Positions 63,851 through 64,000 of a stretch of 64,000 nucleotides of DNA are shown here, piece by piece. The position numbers were made by a program, and so were the translations under genes. Every line of letters begins with the position of its first letter. The stretch's first letter is position 1. The notes beneath the pieces are model-generated. The model did no database searches. It saw only the letters and a list, made by a program, of their open reading frames with translations, and had not been told where the DNA came from. The stretch comes from Acanthochromis polyacanthus (lineage: Eukaryota > Chordata > Actinopteri > Pomacentridae), in contig NC_067136.1 of NCBI RefSeq assembly GCF_021347895.1, forward strand, positions 2,315,970 to 2,379,969. Reading direction: 5' to 3'.

Positions 63851-64000
63851 AGGTGGCTGTTTAAATGAGTCAAAAGCTTATAATACATTTTGGTTTCTGT
63901 ATTGCTTTTTTTTACTTCATTTGTTGATTTGTTGTTTGTTTATTCATATTTCAGAGTCCAAGGAGACATTAACATGCTTAACTTCCATTAAAAATTGTAA
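63851..64000. other. no gene recognised
   Basis: AT-rich end of the window; may be the 3' end of the Tc1 relic, but no terminal repeat is visible. Confidence 0.4.

Overview
The window looks like teleost fish nuclear DNA. It is AT-rich and intron-bearing, with several Tc1/mariner lineages, an hAT remnant, L1-type and Rex1-like LINE fragments, tRNA-derived SINEs, solo LTRs and CA/TG microsatellites. There is no sign of prokaryotic gene organisation. Host genes are few, multi-exon and immune-flavoured, in a matrix of nested mobile elements. All calls come from reading the sequence by eye; no search was run.

Layout. 1-1.56 kb: a Tc1 element with a long transposase frame, cut by the window edge. 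3.3-8.6 kb: two pieces (TM1, and TM5-TM7) of a dead class A GPCR gene. 13.0-20.6 kb: a repeat belt (microsatellite, Tc1 relic, hAT remnant, three LTRs, an L1 tail and a locally repeated unit). About 21.4-31.7 kb and 38.9-46.6 kb: two direct copies of one segment, each carrying a complete six-exon gene for a 332-residue secreted protein with two C-type lectin-like domains. Introns are about 98% identical by eye, but the lectin exons differ mostly by amino-acid replacements. Both proteins end in Lys-Asp-Glu-Leu, the ER-retrieval signal. Insertions found in only one copy, each with target-site duplications and an empty counterpart, order the events: an LTR entered intron 2 before the duplication; a LINE later entered copy 1; a SINE and a short retroelement later entered copy 2.

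31.7-38.8 kb: the spacer, with a TTAA-flanked inverted-repeat element and a short inverted-repeat element enclosing a tRNA-like sequence. 47.4-50.4 kb: two LINE reverse-transcriptase fragments in opposite orientation. 51.4-55.2 kb, minus strand: the 3' part of a scavenger-receptor cysteine-rich (SRCR) membrane receptor gene, with one frameshifted SRCR exon, two open SRCR exons, a transmembrane exon and a short tail. 56.5-62.4 kb: a roughly 6-kb imperfect palindrome whose arms contain 3 and 4 copies of a ~150-bp repeat. Its centre is a decayed salmonid-type Tc1, itself split by a 1.43-kb insertion, and its left arm is split by a second nearly intact Tc1. The right end holds more Tc1 relics.

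No operon-like cooperation exists. The lectin pair and the SRCR receptor are plausibly immune-recognition genes, and the repeat load probably drove the duplication and decay seen here.
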